Of a DNA stretch of 64,000 nt, positions 1 to 14,219 are shown piece by piece. This stretch comes from Macrobrachium rosenbergii. Its lineage: Eukaryota > Arthropoda > Malacostraca > Decapoda > Palaemonidae. Position numbers and translations under genes: made by a program. Under the pieces are notes generated by a model. The model was not told where the DNA came from. It made no database searches and worked only from the letters and a program-made list of their open reading frames with translations. Position 1 is the first letter of the stretch. Each line of letters starts with the position of its first letter. The stretch lies in NCBI RefSeq assembly GCF_040412425.1, contig NC_089762.1, positions 22,618,647 through 22,682,646 of the forward strand, read 5' to 3'.

Positions 1-256
1 ATTTATATTTAAGGTAATTAATTAGGTTAAGGTTCTTTTGATAGAAGAGTGGGGAACTATAGGATTAAGGCTAAGTAGAATAAGTTTTGAGGAACTATAG
101 TGATAAGGTTAGGTAAGTTTCTGTACTGTAGATTAAGATTTATTAACCATATTAAGGTTTTTTATGGCCACTGTAATATTACAGTAATAAATTAGGTTAG
201 GGAAAGTCGAGTTTCATTTAATAACCTCCAAATCTGTTCCCATCATACTGCCCCAA
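1..256. other. AT-rich sequence, nothing recognised
   Basis: No coding or repeat structure is seen apart from scattered short AGGTTA/TTAGG-like words that do not form an array. Confidence 0.4.
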
Positions 257-811
257 TTGTGTACTATAAAAAGCCCCTACAGCACAGCGTGCAGGGTGTA
301 TGGCCACTCTCCCTCATGGGCGAATAAAAATAATAAATCAAATACTCCCGCCGTCGCCTTGGCCGTCACGAATTCTGAGTCCTTGGGCCCTCCCACCGAA
401 GGTCCCATATATGTGGCCCCTACCCACGGCAGCTACCCTGCGCGCCGAGTCAAGGCATTCGATGGTTCTGGCGTGCAAATCTCCCTCATACGAAGGGACA
501 GAGTTCCTTATGGAGCTATCATCAACAAACGAGAACTCGTCACAATCCAGGGAATAAATCAGTTTAAAATGATACTCCCTACGGTTCAATTGAGAGTCAC
601 AAGACCTCATCAATCTAAAATTTACAATCTTGCAGTAGCAAGCATATTCCCGGAGGGTATGACGTCCTCCTGGGACAGGACTTTCAGTCCCCACCTAAGT
701 CACAACAATCCAGGGGTCCACATTCCCCAACTCATTCCTCAGGCGCAAGTAATCCTCCACCTCCTTTCCCCCAGTCAATACCAGCAATCCCTGGGTGCCA
801 TAAGGACGTGA
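257..811 (+). pseudogene. Decayed retropepsin (aspartic protease) of an LTR retrotransposon
   Basis: The stretch encodes a protein resembling a retroelement protease. An active-site-like string FDGSGVQISLI lies about 75 residues in and looks like a damaged D-S/T-G motif. A long beta-rich segment follows. Near base 665 the expected second motif (D-V-L-L-G-Q-D-F) is readable only in another frame, so at least one frameshift separates the two halves. Retropepsins cut the Gag-Pol polyprotein. No reverse transcriptase or integrase follows, so this is an isolated fragment. The family cannot be fixed from what remains. Its protein differs clearly from the CsRn1-type proteases of the gypsy copies elsewhere in the window. 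Confidence 0.5.
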
Positions 812-1530
812 AGTTCCTACCAGTACCACCTGAGTACAATATACAGTGGCCTCCTCGATCGATTCCTGATCCCGTTCCAGTGCCCAGCCCTACCTCAGTG
901 CCAGGGCCCCAATCAGATCTCCCTCCAGATGCTAAATCCCATTCCAAATCCCTGCCTAGCATGCACCGAGCAGTGCCAAGCTCTATCCGTCCTGACCAAC
1001 AAGCACATGAATCCACTGATAGTGCCTGACCCTGCCTTAGTGCCAGCGCCAGAGCACGCCCCTAATCTCCATTCAAGGGATCCCACTCAGGACCCCCTCT
1101 CCTCTCCCGGCCTGGCACCCCCTCTCCTCTCCCGGCCTGGCCCCACTACCAGCGTCGGTAAGAGAGACGGTTCCTCCCGACCACAGTGGAAGCTCACCCA
1201 AAGGTGCAGCCTCACAACCCGTGCCTGAGCTGGTCATTGCTACCTGCGAGCCTCTCACCCCCCCCCACCACCGCCTCCTCTCTGTCTCAGTCCGTCACAG
1301 ACACAATTGCGAGTCAGGATTCTGCCATCTCTCACTTGGCCGATGAACTCCAAGAGCTGAGACGGATCATGGTAGAACTAGCAAAGAAGGTCCCTGTGCC
1401 AGCTGTCAAGGAAGCCAACGCAGGTGGCACTTACACACCGCCTCTGGGCTTGGGTTCCCCCGATTCCCTGGCCGAGAACAATCATCGACGTAGGAGAGGT
1501 CCATGGAGAAACTACCATGGGCGTGGATAA
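808..1530 (+). pseudogene. Proline-rich region plus short coiled coil, probably part of the same retroelement
   Basis: Three overlapping frames carry this stretch. The first part is extremely proline-rich with repeated P-x-P-x-P runs. The last part (about 1290-1530) has a heptad-like segment, SHLADELQELRRIMVELAKK, followed by an arginine/glycine-rich end (RRRRGPWRNYHGRG). This could be a Gag or linker region of the element that supplied the protease fragment just upstream. No zinc knuckle, polymerase motif or membrane segment is visible. The function is not identified. Confidence 0.3.
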
Positions 1531-4240
1531 TTCCAGGTAGCTTAAAGAGAGCTTCCAAGCTCTCCTGGCACCTGTGCCAACTTGGCACAGTGCCGCCCTT
1601 CATCCTCCGAAGATCTTGGCACCTCTGTTCAGAAAGAGGATGTCAAGGTCCTCCACTATTCTTTTCATTCCCTTTTGTAACGCTCTTCCTTATTCTTTCC
1701 TATAACATTTCCTTTCTCCCTGTGATTACTACTTACTTTTGTTTTACACATGGGAAAACTCAACACGCCCACGCAAGCTCATGCCTTGCCTAGGCCCCCC
1801 ATTTTACTTAATCACCTCTGCAGATGCAGTGCCATTGGTAGTTAGGCCACCTGCATAAGTCTTATGACTCCCCTTCATTGCCTACCGCAGCAGGAGGCAT
1901 TTACGTATGATATGCCACTACCATCTGTTATTTCTATTACGAGTGCAAAAATGGCATAGTGCCATGAGTATAGATGCCGGCAACTGGTCCTTCCAGAGGG
2001 ATCGCGCCCTCTGGTTACCTTTGCAGCCCCCCTTGGGCTAAGAAATGGTCCTAGCTGTCTTCCCCAGACTACGGAGTATAATTCTGGCATATGTAATAAT
2101 TACCTTTATTCTACCATCATTGGCTACTCTGAATAGGTCATTTATTCTCTTTTGATGTTTGTAATAATCTCGAGTCTTAGACTCACACCCTTGGGTTTAT
2201 AGTGTCACCTTTTGTAATACAAGGATCATGGCCCGCTATCCAGAAAGCGGTGTCACGTCCCTTTGCCTGTCTATTTCTTTTCCTTCTTGTAATAATTGGA
2301 ACTTCCCTCCTCCCCCCTCTTCCTTCGTTTGCTTTGTTCATTCGTACATCAAAAGAATATCATTAAAATTTCGACCCAATTAACAGAAAATCAAGGCGTA
2401 AAAATGGCGTCATAAAACCAGTAACATTATAAAAATAGTGAAATACAAATCATGAAAAATGGCAACCCTATAGTACATGAACCCTCTGTCTAAAAATGGC
2501 GATGTTCTTTTAAAACCCTTTGGAAAAACAATTAAACCTTAAGTCAGTTGTCATTAGCTAAAGAAGTTATCATAAAGTCAAAATTGGTAAGCGTTACTCC
2601 CCCGTAATTAGAACCTTCCTAGGCACTCATCATCATGCTCATAAGGGTGCCACTGGCTTCAGTGCCATGTCTGGCACTGCGCTGCCAATCTGCATAAAAA
2701 CATGAGGACATCTAACACAAACCATGTACCATTCATCGCAACGCCTCCTCAAGGCAAACTAACTGCATGTCTCTATTCACTAATTAGCATTAAGTGCATG
2801 ATTATTTTAAGACTTTTATCTGAACGATAACACATACATTGTGTTAGTATTTTACAGCAACCTCCTATATTTTTAGCTGCTCTGCCTCATAGTCTTCAGT
2901 AACTTATATTTGTATAGTTTAGCTCTTGTACTTATCAAATTCCAGTTAGTTAAAACATCAGTCAAATTAGGGTACAGTACATGTATTTAGAGACTTACAA
3001 AAACCTTCACAAAATGGAAATTGCTTTGTTTATAAGCCACCATGCACTCTGCGAGTAACGTAAATTGTTCAGTTCCTCCCTCAGTGAGTTATCATATACC
3101 TTGTGTGCCGCACAGACTTAAGTAAATAAACTATAATTAAAAATCATTATGGAACAATATTTAGAGCACCGTAAAGCATTTTCCTGCTGACTTCTTGTTG
3201 TTAATCGGGATTCGCACTCGACTGAAGGTGTGATATGTCATCTTGCGCCTGGAGCTATTATATCTCACAAGAAACCACCACAAAAACACTCTGTTTTATT
3301 GTTTTATCCTTGACCGGGCATTTGCTTAGCGCAGTCGAAGGTAGGGAAAAGAGGGATTAAGGCCCCTCCCTAAAGAAGCTTAGCATCCTTAAGCTACTTT
3401 ACAACTTTCTCTTTTGGGGCAGAGTGAACTGTTGGGATTCTTTTGCAGGTACCCCGTCGAGAAGCGACCAGATGTTCAGTGCACCTGGACACATGACTCA
3501 TGGAAGATGATTCCTGTACCGTCCCCCCATCCCTCGGCCGATGCCTTAAATAGGGACAGATGAAGGAGGCAAGAGCCAGACACTCGAGGGATGTCATGAA
3601 TTCGTGAGGCAGATTGTCATAAGATGCACACGGGACCGCTATGCTGGAAGAGTGACTGATGCCCCATCTTTGTCACAGGAACACTTACCTAAGTCATATT
3701 TTGTCTAGTGAACCACGGACCCACTCTTTGCCATTCTTCGCTGGAGACCCCTTCCTCTACACGGTAAAGTGCTTGTTAAAGAGTCCCTATCAGTCACGAA
3801 TTGTCCTTTAAGTGTTTCTTTTAAGGGCCAGTAAATTCCAATTTTCCTTTGCTTCGTGATACCAGTGTTATTCAAATGTCTGGGTTTAAGTGATTGCCTA
3901 TCTTTGCTCATTTGAGGCCTTGTGGCACCCTCAGTGTGGCCCCGAATCCCTGAGTATTTTCCTATCTCCATTTACTGGCTTGTAATACCTGAACCTCTCA
4001 TTTCAGAGGGACCAATTTGCAGTGGAATATCCTTGGACTGTGCCTTGCGTAAAAGCCCAATAACGGATTTCAAGTTTGAGTTCATCAAGCATAAATATCC
4101 CCTCAGGCCCCGCAAGCCTGAATGCAACATTCTTTCATGTTCTGATATTCTTCTGTGTAAATATACATAATTTTAATTTAACTCTAACGTCTTTACATAC
4201 ACATTCCTTGTGAGTAGAGCCCTAAGCTCATATGAAAATC
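1531..4240. other. Unrecognised intergenic DNA
   Basis: No convincing gene. Many words TGGCAC/GTGCCA recur between 1560 and 2680, and there is a small perfect hairpin (CCAGAGGG...CCCTCT GG type) at 1993-2014. Longer open frames, such as those at 3394-3597 and 3705-3971, have no recognisable motif and occur on both strands. Confidence 0.4.
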
Positions 4241-4248
4241 CCCAGTAA

Positions 4249-4372
4249 CTGGATTTTCGGTGCTGATATGTGCTGATATCCGCTTGTCGGTGCCGATACC
4301 CACCTAACAGAGGCGCTGATCCCCTCCTATCAGTGCCGACATCTGCTTATCGGCGCCAGTAAGCGACAATAT
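4249..4372. repeat. Degenerate short tandem repeat (about 24 bp unit)
   Basis: Variants of TATCGGTGCCGATATC and TGCTTATCGGCGCC recur at least five times, each partly self-complementary, just before the microsatellite at 4394. Confidence 0.5.
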
Positions 4373-4393
4373 TCATCGATTTCCGGTTATTGG

Positions 4394-4534
<141 letters not shown>

Positions 4535-4574
4535 TTATCACATACACAATTGTTCTTTGCATTAGTAGAATTAC

Positions 4575-5490
4575 TAAAAGGACCTCATTCAAACTGGATG
4601 GTATCTAATGGAGTATTTATTCAGAAAAAGTTACAAGCTTTCTTGGACAAACAGCCCACATTATCAAGTATCCGTACAGTGACCAGACGTGTAATCCAGC
4701 TGTATTCATATCTGTGTGCCGGGTACTTTTAATCCTATAATCGCCTGGCTCCTCCTGTGTGACTCCCACCCCCTCGTGATCTTGGCCTTTCTCTGCCCCC
4801 TTCTTCTTCCAGGTGTCCGTTTTCCGTGCGTTCTCTTGCGTTTTTCCTTCATTTCCTTGCTACTGTGGAGTATGTGATTTTTCTAGATATGCTGTCTTCA
4901 AAGCTGTTTCCAGTGTTCCCTGCCATTGTGTTGTTGGTGCATGTTATGAAGGCGTTCTCTACAACCAGTCTGGCCATTTTGTTGGTGTTCCTGTACAGGA
5001 GACTCATATTTTCCCAGTCTATTTTATGGTCATTTTCCCAACAGCGTTTGGCAACTGCCAACGTCTGATTGTAATGCCTTATTTTCTGCAGGTGTTGTTT
5101 GCTTCGCTCTTTACATGATTTGCCAGTTTCGCCACAGTACCCTTCTTCACAGTCTAGACACACTGCCATATATAACCCCCCCTCTACCGACTTTTTGTTT
5201 CTAACTATTTTATTCCTAATGGTGTTTTTGTAGCTGCCTATCAATTTGAAATTATCTAGATTTCTGTTGATGGGTGCAATAGAGTTGTTGTCTGGGACTG
5301 TAATTATTTTCTTCCCTATCAAATGTTCCTTTTCTATCCTTTCCCTCTCCCCAAAATAGTTTTTCCTTGCCTTGATGTGTGCCCACTCTCACCAATACTT
5401 AGGGTAGCCTAATCTCCTAAAACTCTCCCTCAGGTAATCCAGCTCTTCATCTAAAAATTCAGGACTGCAAATCCTATAAGCCAGGCACTC
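4575..5490 (-). pseudogene. Penelope-like element fragment: RT thumb remnant and GIY-YIG endonuclease (left half of a fold-back pair)
   Basis: Read on the minus strand, the 5' end (5490-5380) encodes a typical PLE reverse-transcriptase C-terminus (SPEFLDEELDYLRESF), then a linker, then a GIY-YIG nuclease domain at about 5165-4900. That domain has GLYMAVCLDCEEGYCGETGK followed by SCKERSKQHL and a downstream E in LVVENAFI. GIY-YIG domains nick DNA to prime PLE reverse transcription. The frame is open for about 157 residues over the nuclease but the RT catalytic core is missing. The GIY tyrosine appears as L-Y and the second motif reads Y-C-G, so the catalytic tyrosine pair is only partly standard. 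The 3' end runs into (TA)n. It is a reverse-complement copy of 5490-6311. Confidence 0.85.
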
Positions 5491-6308
5491 ATCAAGGCAA
5501 GGAAAAACTATTTTGGGGAGAGGGAAAGGATAGAAAAGGAACATTTGGTAGGGAAGAAAATAATTACAGTCCCGGACAACAACTCTATTGCACCCATCAA
5601 CAAAAAGCTAGATAATTTCAAATTGATAGGCAGCTACAAAAACACCATTAGGAATAAAATAGTTAGAAACAAAAAGTCGGTAGAGGGGGAAGAGATTAGA
5701 GGGGGGGTATATCTGGCAGCGTGTCTAGACTGTGAAGAAAAATACTATGGCAAAACTGGCAAATCATGTAAAGAGTGAAGCAAACAACACCTGCAGAACA
5801 TAAGGCATTATAATCAGACGTCGGCAGTTGCCAAACATTGTTGGGAAAATGACTATAAAATAGACTGGGAAAATATGAGTTTTCTGTACAGGAACACCAA
5901 CAAAACGGCCAGACTGGTTGTAGAGAACGCCTTCATAACATGCGCCAACAACACAATGGCAGGGAACACTGGAAACAGCTTTGAAGACAGCATATCTAGA
6001 AAAATCGTATACTCCACAGCAGCAAGGAAACAAGGAAAAACGCAAGAGAACGCACGGAAAACGGACACCTGGAAAAAGAAGGGGCAGAGAAAGGCCAAGA
6101 TCACGAGGAGGTGGGAGTCACACAGGAGCCAGGCGATTATAGGATTAAAAGTACCCGGCACACAGATATAAGTACAGCTGGACTAGCCTACGCGTCTGGT
6201 CACTGTACGGATACTTGATAATGTGGGCTGTTTGTCCAAGAAAGCTTGTAACTTTTTCTCAATAAATACTCTATTAGATACCATCCAGTTTGAATGAGGT
6301 CCTTTTAG

Positions 6309-6311
<3 letters not shown>
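5490..6311 (+). pseudogene. Penelope-like element fragment: GIY-YIG endonuclease (right half of a fold-back pair)
   Basis: This is the mirror copy of the preceding fragment, joined to it head-to-head at about 5490. It encodes the linker and the start of the nuclease (GVYLAACLDCEEKYYGKTGK, about 5700-5765). A stop codon TGA follows SCKE (5776), where the left copy reads on as SCKERSKQHL. The C-terminal half resumes open from 5875. The 3' tail reproduces the left tail and ends at AGTAAT followed by (AT)n at 6312. No RT core is present. The two copies differ by small indels and substitutions, so they have had time to diverge or were different templates. Confidence 0.85.

Positions 6312-6384
<73 letters not shown>
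6312..6384. repeat. (AT)n microsatellite
   Basis: Pure AT tract separating the PLE fragment from the next TIR-bounded element. Confidence 0.95.
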
Positions 6385-7468
<1,084 letters not shown>

Positions 7469-7492
7469 TGGCTATATACACACAGTAAACCC

Positions 7493-7829
7493 CTCAGATT
7501 CTTGGGGATGTGTACCACACCCCTTGCAAATAGCTAAAACCTGCAAAAAATTAAAACCCCTAAAAACACTTAGAACTGCCTATTTTGATAGTTTAAACAC
7601 AAAAACCCTCTAAAAAGGCTTATACCTCTGTATTTTAACAGTTTTATCACCAAAAGTGCATTTAGTCATGAAAATGATATGAAAATACAGTAATTAGTGA
7701 ATATTTCTTAATGAAAAATACCGCAAATGGGCGAATTTTCAGCGAATAATGGGTAGACACGTTCCAAAGAGAAATCCACGAATACGTGAGTCCGCGAATA
7801 GTGAGACCACGAATACTGGGGGTCTACTG
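7493..7829. mobile_element. Pogo/Tigger-like MITE
   Basis: The ends are CAGTAAACCCCTCAGATTC and, in reverse, CAGTAGACCCCCAGTATTC. The right end is followed by TA, and the inner repeats contain TTCGCGGACTCACG-type sequence common in pogo-like ends. The 337 bp carry no ORF. Confidence 0.55.
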
Positions 7830-8994
7830 TACAAGCACTGCCATCAAATTTTCTAAATCGCTTACAATCAAACATTTATCATTTCAGATAATACAGATTA
7901 AAGTACATGATTCTTTTCTGCAAATTTCTGTACTTCATATAAGTCAATATTTTAGGTTTTTTCTTTTTTGTTATAAGAGAATGTATAATTATTTTTATGT
8001 ATAAAGAATAATGAATGCTTAATAAGGGAGTAAGTTTTTCTAATCAAGTAATATTTGGCTTTCAAATATTTGAGATTAAATAGATTAGAATGCAAAATTC
8101 CTTACTTCAATAGGCCTCAGGGTAGAAATATTTTTATATATATTTTACAGCAAAGGTCAATTTATCTGTAAAATATAACATTCTTTTAATAATTAAACAA
8201 GAGAAAAAAAAAGCAAAGCTGCCATAGTGCTTCATCTCTACAGTAAAGTACTATGTGCTGGACTGGGACTTTCAATATGGCTGCCCAAGAACACATGCTT
8301 GGCAGGGAGATTGCAACTCCAAGTTACTGACACTCTATAATCCAGTTTCCAAGATCAAAGGAATGGATGCCGGTTCTGCAAAAACCAACGTGAGCTGTTA
8401 AGGCTTCTGTTGACTGGCAAAATTTTTGCTTGGCCAGTAGGGGTTAACAAGACCAAATTGGTCAGAAAAAAGTTTAAAATTATGCTATTGGTGATGCTGT
8501 GGGACAGATATAGATTTTTGGGCTTGAAAGAGACCCTCATTTGAGATTTGAGAGCCCTTTTACATCTGTATGGCCAAACATTATTAAAATAGATTAAAGA
8601 CATCCTTATTCCTTATTTCAAAAGTATAAAATTCCATGTTGAAATTATTATTAGTGATTGCTGGTCAGCATATTTGTAATTATCTGCAGATGGCTACATC
8701 CTCAACAGTTTAATCCTAAACAGCATTTAGTAGAGCTTGATAAAAAGAAAAAGAAACTCATACCCAGCATTCAGAACATCCGTGGAGATATGCAGGAGAG
8801 TTAAACAGCTTAACATTTAGCCTGAGTATTTAAAGCAATACAGTACTCAGGCTGCCATCTATTTCCCAGGGAACATAAGTGCAGCCAAGTTCACCATTTT
8901 CATATCAGGCCAACTGGCTATATAAGCCACTTTCAGAAAATACATATCTAAGCCATGCTGCACTGCAATACTCTTCAGAATGAGTAGGCAAATA
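7830..8994. other. Unrecognised intergenic DNA
   Basis: AT-rich sequence with no supported gene; a (GATA)n stretch near 8993-9007 is the tail of the adjacent SINE-like repeat. Confidence 0.4.
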
Positions 8995-9309
8995 GATAGA
9001 TAGATAGAATATAAAATTTAGGCTAAAGGCCAAGTGCTAGGACCTATAAGGTCATTCAGCACTGAAACAGAAATTGAGAGTAAAAAGGTTTGAAAGTACA
9101 AAGGAGGAAAACCTCACGGTTGCGCTATGAAACAGTTGTTAGAAGAGGGTGGAAATTAAGATGTAAGAAAGAAAATATGAACAAAGGTACAATAAAAGGA
9201 ATGAAAGGAGTTGCAGCTAGGGGCTGAAGGGATGCTCCAAAGAAACTTAAGTAATGCCTAAAGTGCACTGCAAGAAGTGCACTGACGGCACTACCCCATC
9301 TGTGGGGGG
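8995..9309 (-). mobile_element. SINE-like repeat family 1, copy 1
   Basis: One of three copies in the window of a roughly 310-bp repeat. On the minus strand it starts near GGGGTAGTGCCGTCAGTGCA and ends in a TCTA simple-repeat tail. It is flanked by GTAGGCAAATA (8984-8994) and GTAGGCTAATA (9310-9320), a probable 11-bp target duplication with one mismatch. It has no ORF. No clear tRNA A/B boxes were recognised, so its origin is open. Confidence 0.7.
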
Positions 9310-9401
9310 GTAGGCTAATAAAGGTGTGTAACCGTTCACTTATTTGTGGTCTTCTACGCCATAATATACCTAAGTTGGGTTAGGATGCACCCTGGTTTTT
9401 A

Positions 9402-10405
9402 GGTAATTCTAAGCCGGCTGTCCACGGTGAGCTAGACTATGGCAATTGACGTTTTCCTATGTTATTTTACTTGCTTTACAAAAATTTAAAGTAATATTTT
9501 GTCAGCCGGCTGTAACTAAGCTGTCATTGACCTTTGAAGGCTATGCGGCTTGAATTGCCTAAGGCAGGTAGGTCTAAGCCAGCATCCCCCCACCCCTCCA
9601 TAGCTAATACGGCAAAATTGTAACCAGGAAACACCCCTAAAAATACCAACATAACGTACCCTAGAGGTGTTTATTGTTACAATTTTGCCGTTTAGCTATG
9701 GATGGGGGGCGGGCTTGGCGAAATGCCGGCTTAGACCTACCCTGCGTTAGGTAATTCAAGTCGTAGTAATTCTAAGCCGGCTGTCCATGGTGAGCTAGAC
9801 TATGGCAATTGACGTTTCTATGTTATTTACTTGTTTACAAGAATTTAAAGTAATATTTTGTCGGCCGGCTGTAACTAAGCTGTTATTGACCTTTGAAGAC
9901 TACGCGGCTTGAATTGCCTAACGCAGGGTAGGTCTAAGCCAGCATTCCGCGGCTAGTCCCCACCCCTCCATAGCTAATACGATAAACAACCCTAAAAATA
10001 CCAACATAACGTACCCTAGAGGTGTTTACTGGTTACAATTTTGCCGTATTAGCTATGGAGGTGGGGGGCGGGCTTGGCGCGAATGCCGGCTTAGACCTAC
10101 CCTGTGTTAGGTAATTCAAGTTGTGTAGTCTTCAAAGGTCAATTACAGTTTAGTTACAACCGGCACAAAATATTACTTTAAATTCTTAAAGCAAGTAAAA
10201 TAACAAGAAAAACGCCAATTGCCACAGTCTAGCTCAACAGCCGGCTTAAATTACCAAGTTGTGTAGTCTTCAAAGGTCAATTACAGTTTAGTTACAACCG
10301 GCCGACAAAATATTACTTTAAATTCTTGTAAAGCGAGTAAAATGACATAGAAAAACGCCAATTGCCACAGTCTAGCTCACCGTGGACAGCCGGCTTAGAA
10401 TTACC
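9402..10405. mobile_element. Foldback DNA element with internal sub-repeats
   Basis: The outer ends are long inverted repeats beginning GGTAATTCTAAGCCGGCTG. The element is flanked on both sides by the perfect 8-bp direct repeat GGTTTTTA (9394-9401 and 10406-10413), a length typical of hAT-type integration. Inside, the same terminal sequence recurs at about 9767 (+) and 10254 (-). A second palindrome built on CCATAGCTAATACGGC and GCCGTATTAGCTATGG occurs twice, so the element is a nest of two inverted-repeat units. No transposase is encoded. Confidence 0.75.
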
Positions 10406-10413
10406 GGTTTTTA

Positions 10414-11035
10414 TAATGTAATTCATGATGCACTAGGTCAGATTAAGGGGTTTCAAGGGGCAAACCCTAAACTAAACTAATCTGGGCCTTGGCATCTTGA
10501 ACAGGGTTACATTGGTGAAATTAGGTTAGAGTGTATGTAAATACTTTACTCCTGTGTGGCCCACATAAAAAAAAAAAATCCGGAATTCCCAGTGGTGCTC
10601 AAATATCGTTAAACTCAGGAAGGTGTAACTTAATGGTCAAACCTTCCTTCGTCTACAGTAGCCTAGGCCAAACCGTATGAAAAGTTTTCAGAGAAAATGT
10701 CCACACTCACTCGATAATGGGTTTAAAAGTAACTTTACCAACCAGAGTTACCGCTTTGGTTAGTTACTCATGAAAATCAACAAGAGGACAGGGTAACTGA
10801 CAATTAACAGAACATTAATGAGTCTCATGCCAACACGACAGGTAAGACTTGCCATGTGTGAGGGTAGTTTAACTAGGCTGTCAGTCATTCATAACAAAAT
10901 TCACACGTACCTCCCAATGTCACTTCTTATGATTAATTCATAGTAATTATTTGTGCAGGCAATTACAAACACTCGTAAGGGTAAACTTCAACACCGGAGG
11001 TTTGTTTACATTCACAGCTGATTGTGTGACGAACG
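10414..11035. other. Unrecognised intergenic DNA
   Basis: No coding or repeat structure recognised. Confidence 0.4.
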
Positions 11036-11532
11036 CTCTGGCAACGGAGACTACTGCACTACAAGCTTTCCCGGTCAGTTAATAACAGTTAATGAATTAT
11101 TATAGACTTTTAGACTTTTTGCAGTTATGATTCTTATACACAAGATTCTAAATAAAGCTGAGGAAATTTTCCCGAAACCAAAAGGACATGCATAACCATA
11201 TATACTTTCAAGTAAAATTGATTAAACTTGCTAGGCAACCGGAAATCATCATTAATTAACAGATTCAATGACGCAATACGATAGCGGTAAGAGAATAAGT
11301 AAAGTTATAGAATAAAAAAATATTACAAGTATGGTTTTGGTAGAGAACGGGAACAAGGAAAAGCGTAAAAAGAAGTGTCTTCGACATCTAGGATAAAATT
11401 TTGTTTCATCCTGTTTGCCGGCATTGCCTCATATGCAGTCCTCAAAATGCCTCAAAAAATTATCAGAGGATTTCTGTGAATGCTAAAAAACTTATTATTT
11501 TAGAGATATGTATGCATATGTAAATGTATATG

Positions 11533-12535
<1,003 letters not shown>

Positions 12536-12931
12536 TGAATGAATCACCAAATCAAAAGGATAATAATTCATACATATGCCATTATAAGTATCCGCTATAT
12601 TGTTTTATTTGGTACTTCCCGTTTTCTTTTACTCAATACTCACAGTATAATATGCCAATCACGACATTTTAATCATTTTTAATTTATGGTATTTATACTG
12701 AAATGCACAGTGTAACACAACCACCTTCATTCGTCAGGCATCAAGACTTAATCTGTGTTGCTCAAAATGTTTTGAAGTAATTTGTTTATTCACTGCTTTA
12801 TTGTTTATTGTTTCGAAACAGGTCACAGTCAATTCCATTGTCTCTCTTAATGCGTCACACCAATATAAGCTGCCTGGATCTCTAATAAAGTAGCAGTAAC
12901 ATTTCATCTGCTCCATCTTTGACACCTTACA
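12536..12931 (+). repeat. G1 5' LTR
   Basis: Starts TGAATGAATCACCAAATC and ends GACACCTTACA. Shares with 17214-17637 the landmarks TTTTAATCATTTTTA, GGCATCAAGACT, TTTATTGTTTATTGTTTCGA and AAAGTAGCAGTAAC. The AATAAAG near 12887 is a likely poly(A) signal. Confidence 0.8.
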
Positions 12932-12932
12932 G

Positions 12933-12944
12933 TGGTGACCCCGG
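12933..12944 (+). other. G1 primer-binding site (tRNA-Trp type)
   Basis: TGGTGACCCCGG lies one base after the LTR. The first 11 bases match the complement of the metazoan tRNA-Trp 3' end, the primer known for the CsRn1/Kabuki clade. Confidence 0.75.
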
Positions 12945-14219
12945 AGGAAGTGCCCGAGCCATATATGGACTCACACGTTCAAATAATGTCTTGGCCTTTT
13001 CTTCCAAACACACACTTACACACACCTAAACACACGCTGTAACCAGCGTTTGGCGTATATACTCTCGTATACCCCACCAGCGTATACTATATATATACCA
13101 CATATATATATATAAATGAATTTTTGTCACAGTAAGGGGTAAAGCGAGCATGGACGCCGGATTTACTCCTTCATTAGTTAAACAAACCCCGCGTTTAATA
13201 TCAAATTACCTATATCCCATCACAATTCGCAGTTGTGGCTCAATATTTGGCCCTCCCACATATATCAACACCAGCGCATAAACACACAACGGCCATCATT
13301 ATATCAATCATGGCCCTTCACCGTATATATGCCGCCCGTATATATATATATAACCCATCGATGTGGCTGCGCATATGGAGAGCCACTTCAGAATCGCGGA
13401 CCTCACGGACGAAATCTCTACAGGCCGAATACAGTTTCAATATGTTCCGAGGACGTTGATAATAAGTTCATCTCCGTGTGTACCGAAACACACACCCTCA
13501 CAACAGCACCACAAAACTTCCTCCTGGACGCATGCTCCCTGCCCAACAAGTGGGTATAAGTGGATCGACTCCCAATAATCCACGCCGAACTCAATGTTTG
13601 TAAGAGATGATATGGTCCCAGATCTCCATGCTCAATACCAGTCTTGGGTGGCACCAACAAAGGGGATTTGTATAGGGAGATAAGCTTCAGTTATAAATCT
13701 TCCTTGCTGGCAACTCCTCCCGAAGTTAATCCAGATCCACTCACCCCTGACACCATGCCTGTCGAGGACCTCATAGAGCCGGCACAACACCTCACAGACT
13801 CCGTCAAGGCTTCACAGCGGCTAAAACCGGCCAACAGCCGGTCAGCTCCGTCCAGCCTGAAGAGGACGTGAGCAGCCCGTCAACGCCATCGACAACAGAC
13901 GTCCACCGAGCGACCACAGCAGATTAGGGACCCGTTTGTAGCTACTGATTGTGGTTCGAATCACGGTGATGTGATAAAAACATAATATGGCTGCCCTGCT
14001 CGTTCAACCGTTCAACATGGTTAGCATTGCCAGCAGGTGGGTGGATGGCAGCCTAAATAAAACACCCAGGGCCTCAAAAACAGTATATTTTACGTCCCAC
14101 TTATACCTCACTTGCTGGCAGGATGATGCTGGTCGACCACTGTAGGAGCCTGAGTTCTTGTCAGTCTTCCCAGCATCCAGAGAGGACCGCAACCAGACAC
14201 CAGACCTTATTATCAACTA
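12945..14219 (+). other. G1 leader region, no Gag recognised
   Basis: This should hold gag but only short frames are open and no CHCC finger is seen. Bases 12950-13340 resemble 18030-18420, and 13925-14240 contain two pieces of the SINE-like unit found at 18.5-19.7 kb. The region is probably a mosaic of older insertions. Confidence 0.5.

Noticed and set aside
1..256. TTAGG telomere-type repeats
   Set aside because: Only scattered AGGTTA/TTAGG words, not a tandem array.
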